Numbered from the stretch's first letter, positions 8,161 through 17,413 are shown. The stretch: DNA of 64,000 nt from Butyrivibrio sp. M55 (GCF_900116865.1 NZ_FPCD01000002.1:1-64000); one strand, 5' to 3'. Program-made: numbers and translations. Notes: generated from the sequence alone by a model not told the origin.

Positions 8161-8489
8161 TGTATGACTTTTTTGATAGTTTTTGTCTCGAAAAGTCATG
8201 CATTTTTTATTTGTCGATCATGATGAAAAAATGATGTATGACTTTATTCGAAATTTATGTCCAAAAAAGTCATGTTTTTTTGTCTTTTTAAACTCCGTAA
8301 ACATAGAGTACATGACCTTTTGAGGGCTTTTTATATAAACAAGTCATATGTCCGTTTTTTTATCGAAAATTATTGAAAAAAATGTATGACTTTTTAGTCG
8401 ATTTTTGTCCCCAAAAGTCATATGACGTTTTTTCGTAAAATTAAATATATGACTTTTTTTGATGCTTCTTTTACGAAAAGTCATATATT
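8161..8489. repeat. Array of five related imperfect palindromes (ATGACTTTT ... AAAAGTCAT)
   Basis: Five hairpin units occur at about 8161-8202, 8235-8274, 8309-8350, 8382-8426 and 8444-8489. Each has arms of the type (TG)TATGACTTTT and AAAAGTCATA, with an 18-25 base loop often containing a TTTTTGTCC-like stretch. The fifth unit has 14-bp perfect arms. The units are separated by roughly 30-35 bases of dissimilar AT-rich DNA. The pattern is direct repetition of a palindrome, unlike a CRISPR (spacing and arm divergence are wrong). Role unknown; possible protein-binding array, RNA hairpins or mobile small repeats. Confidence 0.8.
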
Positions 8490-8710
8490 CTTGTTTGGAA
8501 TAGGGTAGAAAAAAGATCGGGTTATGGTAGGGGGATATTTCCGAAATATCGATAGATTATTAAGTTAACGTTTTCTCTTTTACACTATTAATTCTAGCTT
8601 AAAAACGCAGTGAGATTAAGTCATTATCACTATTAAAGTTTGCGGTATTTGGGTAATTTTACACATTGTGCACAAAAATATTGCGCTGGTAAAATGGAAG
8701 TGCTCGGGCG

Positions 8711-8725
8711 CGAAAACGTTTACGT
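8711..8725 (+). promoter_or_regulatory. Possible catabolite-type (LacI/CcpA family) operator
   Basis: CGAAAACGTTTACGT is near-palindromic around AACGTT and resembles cre sites bound by CcpA or LacI-family regulators. It lies about 47 bases before the start of the giant CBM protein, plausible for carbon-source control. A second AACGTT-containing stretch lies near 8560. Confidence 0.4.
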
Positions 8726-8771
8726 AAAAATCAAAACAATTTTATTAGGCTAGGAGGTGAACGGTTTTATT

Positions 8772-11700
8772 ATGATGAAACGAAATTTGTCAGTAGCTTT
8801 AAGTGTATTCTTAGCAACAGGATTGTTATCACCAGGCTTGCCTGTAAGTGCGGCACCAAGCATTAACCCGTACGGTACAGTTCAGGCGGAGATTGAATTT
8901 GAACGTAATGTAAAAGAAGTTTGTGAAGATGAAGGCGCGACAGTTGTCAGCCTTGAATCCGGCAATTACTTCACTGTGAAGAGTGTTAACTTCTCACAGG
9001 GAGTTTCGAAGATAGGAGTAAAGGTTAAATCCGATTCTCCTGGCATTATCACTGTTAAGAAGGGTGATGCGGACGGAGAAGTTTTAGGAACTATAAGAAT
9101 AAATAAAACCGATGGAGAATATAGAGAATTCTCTACTAATGTACAGAATCTGGAGGGAATTGAGAGTATCGCCTTTGTACAGACAATGGGCGCAAGCTTG
9201 GTAGACAGCTGGACAGCTGAAGCCGGTGAAACAACAGAAGAACCTGAACAGCCGGAAAATCCGGATCAGCCGGAGAATCCCGACCAGCCTGAGAACCCGG
9301 ATCAGCCGGAGAATCCTGAGCAGCCGGAAAATCCCGACCAGCCGGAGAATCCTGATCAGCCGGAGAACCCCGACCAGCCGGAAAATCCGACAACTGTAAA
9401 TCCTTATGAGAAGGTTGAGGCTGAGGCAGCAGAGCTTACTGATGCAATGGTTGCACCTAATAAGCAGTCGGTAGTTATTAAAGACGGCGGTTATTTGGTA
9501 GCCAAGAATGTTGATTTCTCAAAGGGACTTTCAGGATTCAAGGTATTGGCTAAGGTATCGGCGCCTAAGGTAAAACTTGATGTATATGTTGACGGAACCG
9601 ACACACTTCTTGGTTCAATCAGCGTTGGTACTGATATGGCCAGTGAGTCACTTGTAAAGACCACATCAAGCCTTACAGGTACCCATGATATTTATTTCAA
9701 AGCAAACGGTGGATCTGTTCAGATTGATGCATGGCAGGCTATGGCAGGCCAGGGCTCAACAGAAGAACCTCCTGTAGAGGAGCCGCCTGTAGAAGAACCT
9801 CCTGTAGGTGATACAGTAAATCCTTATGAGAAGGTTGAAGCTGAGGCAGCAACAGAGCTTACCGAGGCTATGGTATCACCTAATAAGCAGTCGGTAGTTG
9901 TTAAAGACGGTGGTTATGTGATCACCAAGAACGTTGATTTCTCAAAGGGACTTTCGGGATTCGCAGTGCTTGCAAAAGCATCGGCTCCCAAGGTAAAACT
10001 CAATATTTATATTGATGGCGCAAAGTCTCCTATGGCTTCAGTCAATGTTGGAACAGATATGACCAAGGAGACAACTATAAATGTGACATCAGAGCTCAAA
10101 GGAACTCATGATGTATACATTCAGGCAGACGGCGGTTCTGTAACATTTGATGCTTGGAGAGCAATAGAAGCATCAGGTTCAACAGAGGAGCCTCCTGTAG
10201 AGGAACCACCTGTAGAAGGAAAAGTTAATCCTTATGAAAAAGTAGAAGCAGAAGCATCCGCAGAACTTAGCAGCGCTATGGTAACACCCAATAAGCAGGC
10301 TGTAAGTATTAGAAAAGGCGGATACGCTGTAGCAAAAGATGTGAATTTCGTAATGGGCGTATATGATTTCACAGTTAAGGCAGGCGCAAGCAGCGCAAAT
10401 AAGCTTGAGATCAGATTGGATAAGCCTGACGGAACACTTCTCGGTACTGCTATGGTTGGTTCTGAATCAAAGGAAATTTCTGTTAAGGCATCGGAGAATG
10501 TTATGGGAACACATGACATTTACTTCGTAGCAACAATGGATGGATCAATAACCTTTGATTATTGGAAAGCATCGGAAGGTATCATCCTTATTGATGATCC
10601 GATAAATCCTTACAAGACAATGGAGGCAGAGGCATCTTCATTACTCAACGATGCAATGGTAACTCCTACTAAGAAGGCCGTAAGTATCAAGAAGGGCGGT
10701 TTTGTATTAGTAAAGAATGCAGATTTCTCTGAGGGATTATCAGAAATTATAGTAAATGCAGGATCAAGTAGCGCAAACAAACTTGATATCTATTTGGATG
10801 ATGTTAACGGAGTACCTATCGGAAGCGCTAGGATAAGCGGAGATGCAAAAGAGCAGACTGTTAAGATTACACAGGAAGTTAAAGGAGCACATGACATCTA
10901 TTTCGTAGCAGCAATGGATGGTGCCGTAACCTTTGATTACTGGAAAGCAGTTGCAGCATCAGGAACAATCGTAGAACCTCCTGTAGGCGATACAGTAAAT
11001 CCTTACGAGAAGGTTGAGGCTGAAAAAGCAGATGAGCTTAGCAGCGCAATGGTTGCTCCAAGCAAGACTTCTGTAGTAGTCAATGACGGTGGTTATATAG
11101 TAGTAAAGAACGTTAATTTCTCTGAGGGACTTAACGGATTCCAGATTTATGCACAGTCTTCAAAACCCGGAGTTAAGCTTAATGTTTACATTGATCAGAA
11201 GGGATTTGAGACAAAGACACCTATAGGCACAGCAAGTATCGGTACAAATATGGCTACCGGAACAGGTATTAAGCTTACATCAGATCTTTCCGGAACGCAT
11301 GATGTATACTTTGAGGCAACAGGCGGATCGGTAACATTTGATGCTTGGAATGCAATGGCTAAATCAGGCACAATCGTAGAACCTCCTGTAGGCGATACAG
11401 TAGATCCTTACAGCAAAGTAGAGGCAGAAGCATCTGCTGAGCTTAAGAGTGCAATGGTTTCACCTAACAAGCAGTCGGTAGTTATCCAGGCTGACGGATA
11501 TATGGTTGCAAAGAATGTGAACTTCTCAAAGGGAATCGCAGGAATCTTTGTAAGTGCTCAGTCGGGATCACCTAAGACATCCGTAGAAGTATATATCGAC
11601 AAGGTAAGCGGAGACCCTATTGCAACAATAAGTATCAGATCGATGGGTGAGTTTAAGGATAGCGGAGCTAAGCTCACATCTGACCTTACAGGAACTCACG

Positions 11701-13655
11701 ATGTATACTTTGTAGCAAAGAACAATGCGGTAACGGTTGATTCCTGGTATGCAATGGCTGCATCAGGAGAAGTCGTAGAACCTCCAGTAGGCGATACAGT
11801 AGATCCTTATAACACAGTAGAAGCAGAGGCATCTGCAGAACTCAGCAGCGCTATGGTTACACCTAATAAGCAGGCAGTAAGCATCAGCAAGGGCGGATAT
11901 GCAGTAGCTAAGAACGTAGACTTCTCAAAGGGAATTAAGGAATTTACAGTAAAGGCAGGAGCAAGCGGAGCAAACAGACTTGAAGCAAGACTTGATAAGG
12001 TTGATGGAGACCTTATTGCAAACTTCAGAGTTGGCGCAGAGGCAAAAGATATAACAGTTAATGCTGCAAAGAATGTTACAGGAACACATGACATCTACTT
12101 CGTAGCTGCTATGGACGGTACAGTAACATTTGATTCTTGGAAGGTAACACCTTCGGATGGTGGAACAATCGTTGAACCTCCTGTAGGCGATACGGTAAAT
12201 CCTTACAGCACAGTAGAAGCAGAAGCATCTGCAGAACTCAGCAGTGCTATGGTTACACCTAATAAGCAGGCAGTAAGCATCAGCAAGGGCGGATATGCAG
12301 TAGCTAAGAACGTAGACTTCTCAAAGGGAATTAAGGAATTTACAGTAAAGGCAGGAGCAAGCGGAGCAAACAGACTTGAAGCAAGACTTGATAAGGTTGA
12401 TGGAGATCTCATCGCAAACTTCAGAGTTGGCGCTGAGGCAAAAGATATAACAGTGAACGCTGCAAAGAATGTTACAGGAACACATGACATCTACTTCATA
12501 GCTGCCATGGACGGTACAGTAACATTTGATTCCTGGAAGGTAACACCTGCTGAGGGAGAAGTTGTAGAGCCTCCTGTAGAAGGCACAATCAATCCTTATC
12601 AGAAGGTTGAAGCTGAAGTATCCAAGGATCTTACAAATGCAATGCTTTCACCTAACAAGCAGTCGATAGTTATCAATGATGGCGGATATATCCTTGTACA
12701 GGATATCGACTTCTCGAAGGGACTTTCAGGATTTGGTGTATATGCAAGTGCTTCACAGCCTAAGATTAAGCTTAATATCTATATCGATGATGCAGAGACA
12801 CCTATTGGTTCCGTCAATGTAGGTATGGATATTACAAAAGAAACACTTGTTAAGCTTACATCCGATCTCACAGGTAAGCATTATGTTTACTTCGAAGCAA
12901 AGGGTGGGGCTGTAACATTTGATGCTTGGCAGGCAATGCCCGCATCAGGCACGATAGTTGATCCTCCTGTATATGAAGATATCAATCCTTACAACACAGT
13001 TGAGGGTGAGACAGCTACAGATCTTACAAATGCAAGACTTACACCTAACAAGCAGGCAGTAAGTATCGGCGCAGGCGGATATGCAGTTGCAAAGAACGTT
13101 GTATTCTCTGATGGTATTTCAGAATTCATCGTTAATGCAGGTGCAAGCAGCTCAACAAAACTTGAAGTAAGAGTTGGCTCAGAAAGCGGAGATCTCATCG
13201 GATATGCAGTTGTAAGCGGAAGCACACGTGAGTTTAAGATCACAGCTTCTAAGAACATAACAGGAAAGAAGGATATCTACTTCGTAGTTCCCAGTGGCGG
13301 AAGCGCTGTAACACTTGATTCCTGGAAGGTAAATCCTTACGTTGAAGTTGTAGAGCCTCCTGTAATTGAGACAGGCATGAAGCTTGAGCATAATACAAAT
13401 ACATGGACCGGCGGATATCAGACAAACTTCGTTGTTACCAACAGTTCAGGAAATACAGTTAACAGCTGGAAGCTCAAGATCAAGAAGAACGGTATCAACA
13501 TTACTCAGAGCTGGTGCGTAAATATCCAGCAGCAGGGTGATTACTATGTAATTACTCCTATGTCATGGAATTCTACGCTTGGAAACGGCCAGTCTACTAC
13601 ATTCGGAATTATCGGAAGTGGAGAGCCGAGCCAGATTGAGTATGTATTTGAGTAA
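8772..13655 (+). CDS. Giant secreted non-catalytic protein: 11 CBM6-like modules plus C-terminal CBM2-like domain
   Basis: 1627 residues from the ATG at 8772; AGGAGG lies at 8752-8757, and a GTG at 8757 overlaps that site so is less likely. A signal peptide (LSVALSVFLATGLLSPG...VSA) is followed by one divergent module. A Pro/Asn/Gln linker of eight 18-bp PxQPEN units (9243-9386) comes next, then ten homologous modules of about 130 residues starting near 9396, 9810, 10222, 10602, 10995, 11399, 11799, 12195, 12588 and 12981. Each begins NPY.KVEAEA and ends with TGTHDIYF...DAWxA, the CBM6-type beta-sandwich pattern, and they are joined by PPVEEPPV linkers. The last 95 residues resemble CBM2 (WTGGYQTNF, SWCVNI, MSWNSTL). 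No hydrolase, dockerin, LPXTG or S-layer domain is seen. Likely an extracellular polysaccharide-binding adhesin or scaffold; this role is inferred. Confidence 0.82.
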   Translation: MMKRNLSVALSVFLATGLLSPGLPVSAAPSINPYGTVQAEIEFERNVKEVCEDEGATVVSLESGNYFTVKSVNFSQGVSKIGVKVKSDSPGIITVKKGDADGEVLGTIRINKTDGEYREFSTNVQNLEGIESIAFVQTMGASLVDSWTAEAGETTEEPEQPENPDQPENPDQPENPDQPENPEQPENPDQPENPDQPENPDQPENPTTVNPYEKVEAEAAELTDAMVAPNKQSVVIKDGGYLVAKNVDFSKGLSGFKVLAKVSAPKVKLDVYVDGTDTLLGSISVGTDMASESLVKTTSSLTGTHDIYFKANGGSVQIDAWQAMAGQGSTEEPPVEEPPVEEPPVGDTVNPYEKVEAEAATELTEAMVSPNKQSVVVKDGGYVITKNVDFSKGLSGFAVLAKASAPKVKLNIYIDGAKSPMASVNVGTDMTKETTINVTSELKGTHDVYIQADGGSVTFDAWRAIEASGSTEEPPVEEPPVEGKVNPYEKVEAEASAELSSAMVTPNKQAVSIRKGGYAVAKDVNFVMGVYDFTVKAGASSANKLEIRLDKPDGTLLGTAMVGSESKEISVKASENVMGTHDIYFVATMDGSITFDYWKASEGIILIDDPINPYKTMEAEASSLLNDAMVTPTKKAVSIKKGGFVLVKNADFSEGLSEIIVNAGSSSANKLDIYLDDVNGVPIGSARISGDAKEQTVKITQEVKGAHDIYFVAAMDGAVTFDYWKAVAASGTIVEPPVGDTVNPYEKVEAEKADELSSAMVAPSKTSVVVNDGGYIVVKNVNFSEGLNGFQIYAQSSKPGVKLNVYIDQKGFETKTPIGTASIGTNMATGTGIKLTSDLSGTHDVYFEATGGSVTFDAWNAMAKSGTIVEPPVGDTVDPYSKVEAEASAELKSAMVSPNKQSVVIQADGYMVAKNVNFSKGIAGIFVSAQSGSPKTSVEVYIDKVSGDPIATISIRSMGEFKDSGAKLTSDLTGTHDVYFVAKNNAVTVDSWYAMAASGEVVEPPVGDTVDPYNTVEAEASAELSSAMVTPNKQAVSISKGGYAVAKNVDFSKGIKEFTVKAGASGANRLEARLDKVDGDLIANFRVGAEAKDITVNAAKNVTGTHDIYFVAAMDGTVTFDSWKVTPSDGGTIVEPPVGDTVNPYSTVEAEASAELSSAMVTPNKQAVSISKGGYAVAKNVDFSKGIKEFTVKAGASGANRLEARLDKVDGDLIANFRVGAEAKDITVNAAKNVTGTHDIYFIAAMDGTVTFDSWKVTPAEGEVVEPPVEGTINPYQKVEAEVSKDLTNAMLSPNKQSIVINDGGYILVQDIDFSKGLSGFGVYASASQPKIKLNIYIDDAETPIGSVNVGMDITKETLVKLTSDLTGKHYVYFEAKGGAVTFDAWQAMPASGTIVDPPVYEDINPYNTVEGETATDLTNARLTPNKQAVSIGAGGYAVAKNVVFSDGISEFIVNAGASSSTKLEVRVGSESGDLIGYAVVSGSTREFKITASKNITGKKDIYFVVPSGGSAVTLDSWKVNPYVEVVEPPVIETGMKLEHNTNTWTGGYQTNFVVTNSSGNTVNSWKLKIKKNGINITQSWCVNIQQQGDYYVITPMSWNSTLGNGQSTTFGIIGSGEPSQIEYVFE
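11799..12590 (+). repeat. Recent tandem duplication of a 396-bp CBM module
   Basis: The module starting at 11799 and the one at 12195 are offset by exactly 396 bases (132 codons) and are nearly identical. Their roughly 115-residue cores differ by only about three residues, far closer than any other pair of modules in the protein. This points to recent unequal crossing-over and a potentially unstable copy number. Confidence 0.85.
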
Positions 13656-13714
13656 AAAAGAAAAAAAGAGAGAAAGGGGCGGTTAAAAACCTTCTTTAAA
13701 AGAAGGTAAGAAAT

Positions 13715-13749
13715 CCGGTGGCTGTCTTTGGATGGTCACCGGTTTTTCT
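13715..13749 (+). terminator. Intrinsic terminator after the giant CBM protein
   Basis: CCGGTG (13715-13720) pairs with CACCGG (13737-13742), with partial pairing continuing inward, followed by TTTTTCTTT. A smaller hairpin (ACCTTCTTTAAAAGAAGGT) precedes it. Confidence 0.7.
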
Positions 13750-13818
13750 TTAGTAACAGAGGAAAAAGCATTATTGACGGACAAATTGTGGCAAAAGAGT
13801 ATCAGGGGGTAATTGAAT

Positions 13819-15540
13819 ATGAAAAGGAAAGTGAGAGTTGTAATAAGTTTTTTGGCGACAGCAGTCATGTTGATCACGCAGAGCATGACAATAAAAGCAG
13901 TAGAACCTGATGATGAAAAAACTCTTTTAAACCCGTATGAACTGGTGCAGACGGAGATAATGGAAAACGGCGGCGGTTTCTACGAGGGCGACACATCATA
14001 TTCGCCGATCGCCGGCTCGAAGATACTTAAAGCGGAGAATGTGGATTTTTCAAAGGGGCTTACCGGCATAGAAGTGACGGCAAGGACAAGATGGGGCGGT
14101 TCAGAAATTTATGTGTATATAGATGATCCAAAGAGCAATCCTATAGCGAGGATCCTTATCAGAGCATATTCTTTTAGCACATGCATCGGAATTCCGATGG
14201 CAAACGTTTCGGGAGTCCACGATATATATTTTGAGGCGAATAATCCGATAGATATCACGACCTGGAAGGCACTTCCGGGCAAGATGTACGAAGGGGGCGA
14301 CGTTCCGCAGATCGATCCGTACAAGGACAACGAGGCGGAGGTTAACTTCGGTACATCGGGAGTAGGGGTAGTAACAGACAAAAGACGTACTGTTTTAGCC
14401 GGTTTTTCTGAGAATGATTTCTTTCTTATGAAAGATGTCAATTTCGAAAAGGGGCTAAAGAGCATTACGATTGAGGCAAGAGCTGAAGACGACGGAATAA
14501 TCGAGGTGAGAAAAGATTCTCTTTCGGGCGAACTTATCGGCACGATCGAATTCCGCGACACGGACGATTCCTACAAGCCGTTTGAGGGAGAAATGGCGAA
14601 TATTGAAGGAATGCAGAAGATTTATTTTGTTGGGAAAAAAGGAAAATGCAACATTGACAATTGGTGTGCGGCTCCCAGAAACACCGACGGTCCGCTTCCT
14701 GTGCCGGGTGAAAAGATCAGCCCGTACGGCTATATTGAAGCAGAGCTTGACTTTTCTAGAGAAAATGCTGAGATAATCGAAGATACCTGGAATAAGGTCG
14801 TATCAATCAAGGAAAACGGATATATCTCGGTTCAAAAAGTAAACTTTAAATACGGTCTTTCATCGATAGTGATATTTGCAAAGGCTGATGAGCCGGCTGC
14901 TGTTGAGATAAGAGAAGGTAGCGCTGATGGGGAGCTTCTGGGAGTTATAAAGCTTGATAAATCCGAAGGCGAATATGAATATTATTCAACAAAGGCTCCG
15001 AATACTGAGGGAATTCATAATCTTTTCTTTGTCTGCAAAGTCGGAAGTTGCAGAATTGATAAGTGGATGGCCATGAGTAAGATGATGCCTGTTCCGGGCA
15101 ATGAGCCTATTTCCCACGGAGAAGAAGGTGATGATCCTGAAAAAGAGCATCCGGAATTACCCGAAGAGCCAGAAAAACCCGATCTTCCGGAGATGCCTGA
15201 AAAGCCGGAAGAACCCGAACAGCCTGATATTCAGGGCGATTGCAAACTTGAACTTACATATTCAAGAGATATCTGGGGAAGCGGTTATCAGATAAACTTT
15301 AAGATCACAAATAAATCCGAAGAGCAGACTTCGGGTTGGTTATTAAAGATCAAAAAGAAATTTATCAACGTCGCTCAGAGCTGGTGCGTAAATGTGGATG
15401 AAGATGACGAATACTACGTATTTACGCCGCTATCATGGAACTCGTCCCTGAATCCCGGACAGAGTACCGAGTTTGGAATTATCGGAAACGGCGATGCGAG
15501 CGGAGGACTGGACTACTTCTTTAGTGATAAGAATAACTGA
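13819..15540 (+). CDS. Secreted CBM6-like repeat protein with CBM2-like C-terminus (shorter paralogue)
   Basis: 573 residues from the ATG at 13819, eight bases after AGGGGGT. A signal peptide (VVISFLATAVMLITQSMTIKA) precedes three diverged modules beginning LNPYELVQTE, IDPYKDNEAE and ISPYGYIEAE, each with the VDF/VNF..GL and DxW landmarks of the large neighbour's modules. A Pro/Glu-rich linker (about residues 440-470) leads to a CBM2-like tail with W.SGYQINF, SWCVNV and LSWNSSL matching the end of the upstream protein almost block for block. No catalytic domain. It lies 163 bases downstream of the giant protein with a terminator between them. The two probably share a ligand type; which polysaccharide cannot be told from sequence. 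Confidence 0.78.
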   Translation: MKRKVRVVISFLATAVMLITQSMTIKAVEPDDEKTLLNPYELVQTEIMENGGGFYEGDTSYSPIAGSKILKAENVDFSKGLTGIEVTARTRWGGSEIYVYIDDPKSNPIARILIRAYSFSTCIGIPMANVSGVHDIYFEANNPIDITTWKALPGKMYEGGDVPQIDPYKDNEAEVNFGTSGVGVVTDKRRTVLAGFSENDFFLMKDVNFEKGLKSITIEARAEDDGIIEVRKDSLSGELIGTIEFRDTDDSYKPFEGEMANIEGMQKIYFVGKKGKCNIDNWCAAPRNTDGPLPVPGEKISPYGYIEAELDFSRENAEIIEDTWNKVVSIKENGYISVQKVNFKYGLSSIVIFAKADEPAAVEIREGSADGELLGVIKLDKSEGEYEYYSTKAPNTEGIHNLFFVCKVGSCRIDKWMAMSKMMPVPGNEPISHGEEGDDPEKEHPELPEEPEKPDLPEMPEKPEEPEQPDIQGDCKLELTYSRDIWGSGYQINFKITNKSEEQTSGWLLKIKKKFINVAQSWCVNVDEDDEYYVFTPLSWNSSLNPGQSTEFGIIGNGDASGGLDYFFSDKNN

Positions 15541-15625
15541 TTGCAAACTATAACATTCATGAATTATGCAGCTCATGCTTTGTATGATAAGATTTGAACA
15601 TCATAAAAGCAGCGAGCTGACCGGA

Positions 15626-15669
15626 AAGCCGGAGGTTTCAATAAAATGGAACCTCCGGCTTATCTTATT
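15626..15669 (+). terminator. Hairpin with T-rich tail (terminator or leader attenuator)
   Basis: AAGCCGGAGGTT (15626-15637) and AACCTCCGGCTT (15650-15661) form a perfect 12-bp stem followed by ATCTTATTTT. It lies 86 bases after the upstream stop and only 11 bases before the ribosome site of the ABC permease, so it may end the CBM transcript or attenuate the ABC operon. Confidence 0.65.
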
Positions 15670-15686
15670 TTGAGGAGGACGAGCAA

Positions 15687-16640
15687 TTGTTTTTAAAACA
15701 ACTAAAGAAAATCAGTCCGATCATATCGGTAATATTTACATTACTGATCCAGGTTGCGGTTCCGAACGCGGCAAAGCAGCCTGATGCCAAGGGACCGTTT
15801 TTCACATACTTTCTATATATAGTGGGAGCGATATTTATAGGGCTTTATGCGGTATCTTTTTTTAACAAAAAGATATCCGATTACCTTGATGAGAATGGAC
15901 CTTTGCTTGCGGGAGGTGCGCAGCTTCTTAACTTCATAAATCTTATATGCAGCAAATTTGCGCTTTTGCCGGTTCTCTTTTTCCCATCTCTGGACAGAGT
16001 GTTTGCGGTATTCGTAAATGACAGGGCGCTGATGCTTGAGTGCATAGTATCATCGGGAAAGCTTTTGATCATAGGCTTTGCGGTCGGAGCTACGCTTGGA
16101 TTTACAACGGGAATCCTGATCGGATTCAACAAAAAAGTAGCCTACTGGGTAAATCCGCTGACAAAGATAATAGGTCCGATACCTGCAACATCCTGGTCAC
16201 CGCTTGTGCTCTCACTTTTTAGCACATCTTATCAGGCGGCGGTGTTTATGATAGCGCTGTCGGTGTGGTTTCCGATAACGGTCATGACAAGCAACGGCAT
16301 ACAGAACGTTCAGCAGACGTACTTTGAAGTTGCTGATACACTGGGAGCAAATAAGCTGTACAAAATATTCAAGGTCGGAATTCCGGCGGCACTTCCAAAT
16401 GTGTTCCTCGGATTTTTTTATGCGACGACAGGTTCGTTTGTAACGCTTGTAACAGCCGAGATGTTTGGGTGCAAATCCGGAATAGGCTGGTATCTTAACT
16501 GGCAAAAAAGCATGATGCTGTACGCCAATGTCTATGCGGGACTTATTCTGCTGGCTGTTTTGTGTAACCTGATAATAACTCTTTTGTTCAGGATTAAAGA
16601 CAGGCTGCTTGGATGGCAGAAGGGAGTGATCAAATGGTAG
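15687..16640 (+). CDS. NitT/TauT-type ABC transporter permease
   Basis: 317 residues starting at TTG 15687, eight bases after GAGGAGG. About seven hydrophobic segments are visible. The C-terminal half carries the BPD-transport inner-membrane region with the EVADTLGANKLYKIFKVGIPAALP loop (the EAA-type contact with the ATPase), as in SsuC/TauC/NrtB proteins. The N-terminus has an extra roughly 90-residue two-helix region. Its stop overlaps the ATPase start. The substrate is not identifiable; relatives import nitrate, sulfonates, thiamine precursors or guanidine-type compounds. Confidence 0.85.
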   Translation: MFLKQLKKISPIISVIFTLLIQVAVPNAAKQPDAKGPFFTYFLYIVGAIFIGLYAVSFFNKKISDYLDENGPLLAGGAQLLNFINLICSKFALLPVLFFPSLDRVFAVFVNDRALMLECIVSSGKLLIIGFAVGATLGFTTGILIGFNKKVAYWVNPLTKIIGPIPATSWSPLVLSLFSTSYQAAVFMIALSVWFPITVMTSNGIQNVQQTYFEVADTLGANKLYKIFKVGIPAALPNVFLGFFYATTGSFVTLVTAEMFGCKSGIGWYLNWQKSMMLYANVYAGLILLAVLCNLIITLLFRIKDRLLGWQKGVIKW

Positions 16641-17413
16641 GAGAGATAAAAATTGAAAATGTGTCCAAGAGCTTTACCAATCCTGACGGAAGTGTCGTGA
16701 ATGCTTTAAACGGCGTGAATATTACGATTGAGCCGGGTTCTTTCATATCACTGATAGGACCGTCAGGTTGCGGAAAGACAACTCTTTTACGTGCAATAGC
16801 GGGACTTGGGCTTGCAGATGAAGGAACGGTTTTTCTGGATGGTGAGCCTGTTAAGGGGCCGGGGCATGAGAGGGGATTTGCTTTTCAGCAGGCGAATCTT
16901 TACCCGTGGCTGTCGATTGAGAAGAACATAGCTTTTGGCTTGAAGGCCAGAGGAATATATAAAGAGAAAAAAGAAGATGTAAAGGAATACATCGATATGG
17001 TAGGGCTTAACGGCTTCGAGAATTCTTATCCGCATCAGCTGTCGGGTGGAATGAACCAAAGAGCGGCGCTTGCAAGGGCACTTGTGGGACATCCGAAAGT
17101 TCTTTTGCTTGATGAGCCTCTTGGCGCGCTTGATGCCTTTACCAGAATGAACATGCAGGATGAGATCCTTAGGATATGGAAGGATCAGAAGATGACAATG
17201 ATCATGGTGACGCACGATGTTGACGAAGCTGTCTATCTGTCCGACAAAGTCGTCATAATGACGCCAAGACCCGCCAAAATAGAGCAGGTGCTTGATATAG
17301 AACTTGGAAGACCAAGAGCGAGAGGAGGAAATGACTTTATTAAGTACAGGACGAAGATTCTGGAGATTCTAAATTACGCCGGAGAGAACAGAGAGCCGGA
17401 ATATTATTTGTAA
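16634..17413 (+). CDS. NitT/TauT-type ABC transporter ATP-binding protein
   Basis: 259 residues from the ATG at 16634, which overlaps the permease stop; GGGAG lies at 16622-16626. Walker A GPSGCGKTT, Q-loop FQQANLYPWL, signature LSGGMNQRAALARAL, Walker B LLLDEPLGALDAF and H-loop MVTHDVDEAVYL are all intact. It powers the permease encoded just upstream. The SsuB/TauB-like subfamily is indicated by the YPWL and EPLGALD context. Confidence 0.9.
   Translation: MVGEIKIENVSKSFTNPDGSVVNALNGVNITIEPGSFISLIGPSGCGKTTLLRAIAGLGLADEGTVFLDGEPVKGPGHERGFAFQQANLYPWLSIEKNIAFGLKARGIYKEKKEDVKEYIDMVGLNGFENSYPHQLSGGMNQRAALARALVGHPKVLLLDEPLGALDAFTRMNMQDEILRIWKDQKMTMIMVTHDVDEAVYLSDKVVIMTPRPAKIEQVLDIELGRPRARGGNDFIKYRTKILEILNYAGENREPEYYL

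Larger units (their letters stand above)
7939..8771. other. Long gene-free stretch: hairpin array plus leader of the giant CBM protein
   Basis: No convincing coding region in 833 bases; the small open frames lack ribosome sites or family features. From 8161 to 8489 there are five related palindromes (listed separately). From about 8520 to 8771 the AT-rich sequence reads as a long 5' leader, with an AACGTT-centred operator-like site at 8711-8725 and an AGGAGG at 8752-8757. Confidence 0.6.

Noticed and set aside
8043..8234. Small ORF downstream of the radical SAM gene
   Set aside because: No ribosome site, low-complexity Phe/Leu content and overlap with the hairpin array.
8161..8489. CRISPR array
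   Set aside because: The repeated units are palindromes with diverged arms and irregular length, spacers are not uniform, and no cas genes are present.
9136..9393. Antisense open frame in the PxQPEN linker
   Set aside because: It is a by-product of the 18-bp repeat; its composition mirrors the linker and it has no start signals. The 95-residue antisense frames at 10232, 11807 and 12203 arise the same way from the modules.
15541..15686. TPP, SAM or guanidine riboswitch before the ABC importer
   Set aside because: None of the conserved cores could be recognised; only a simple terminator-type hairpin is supported.
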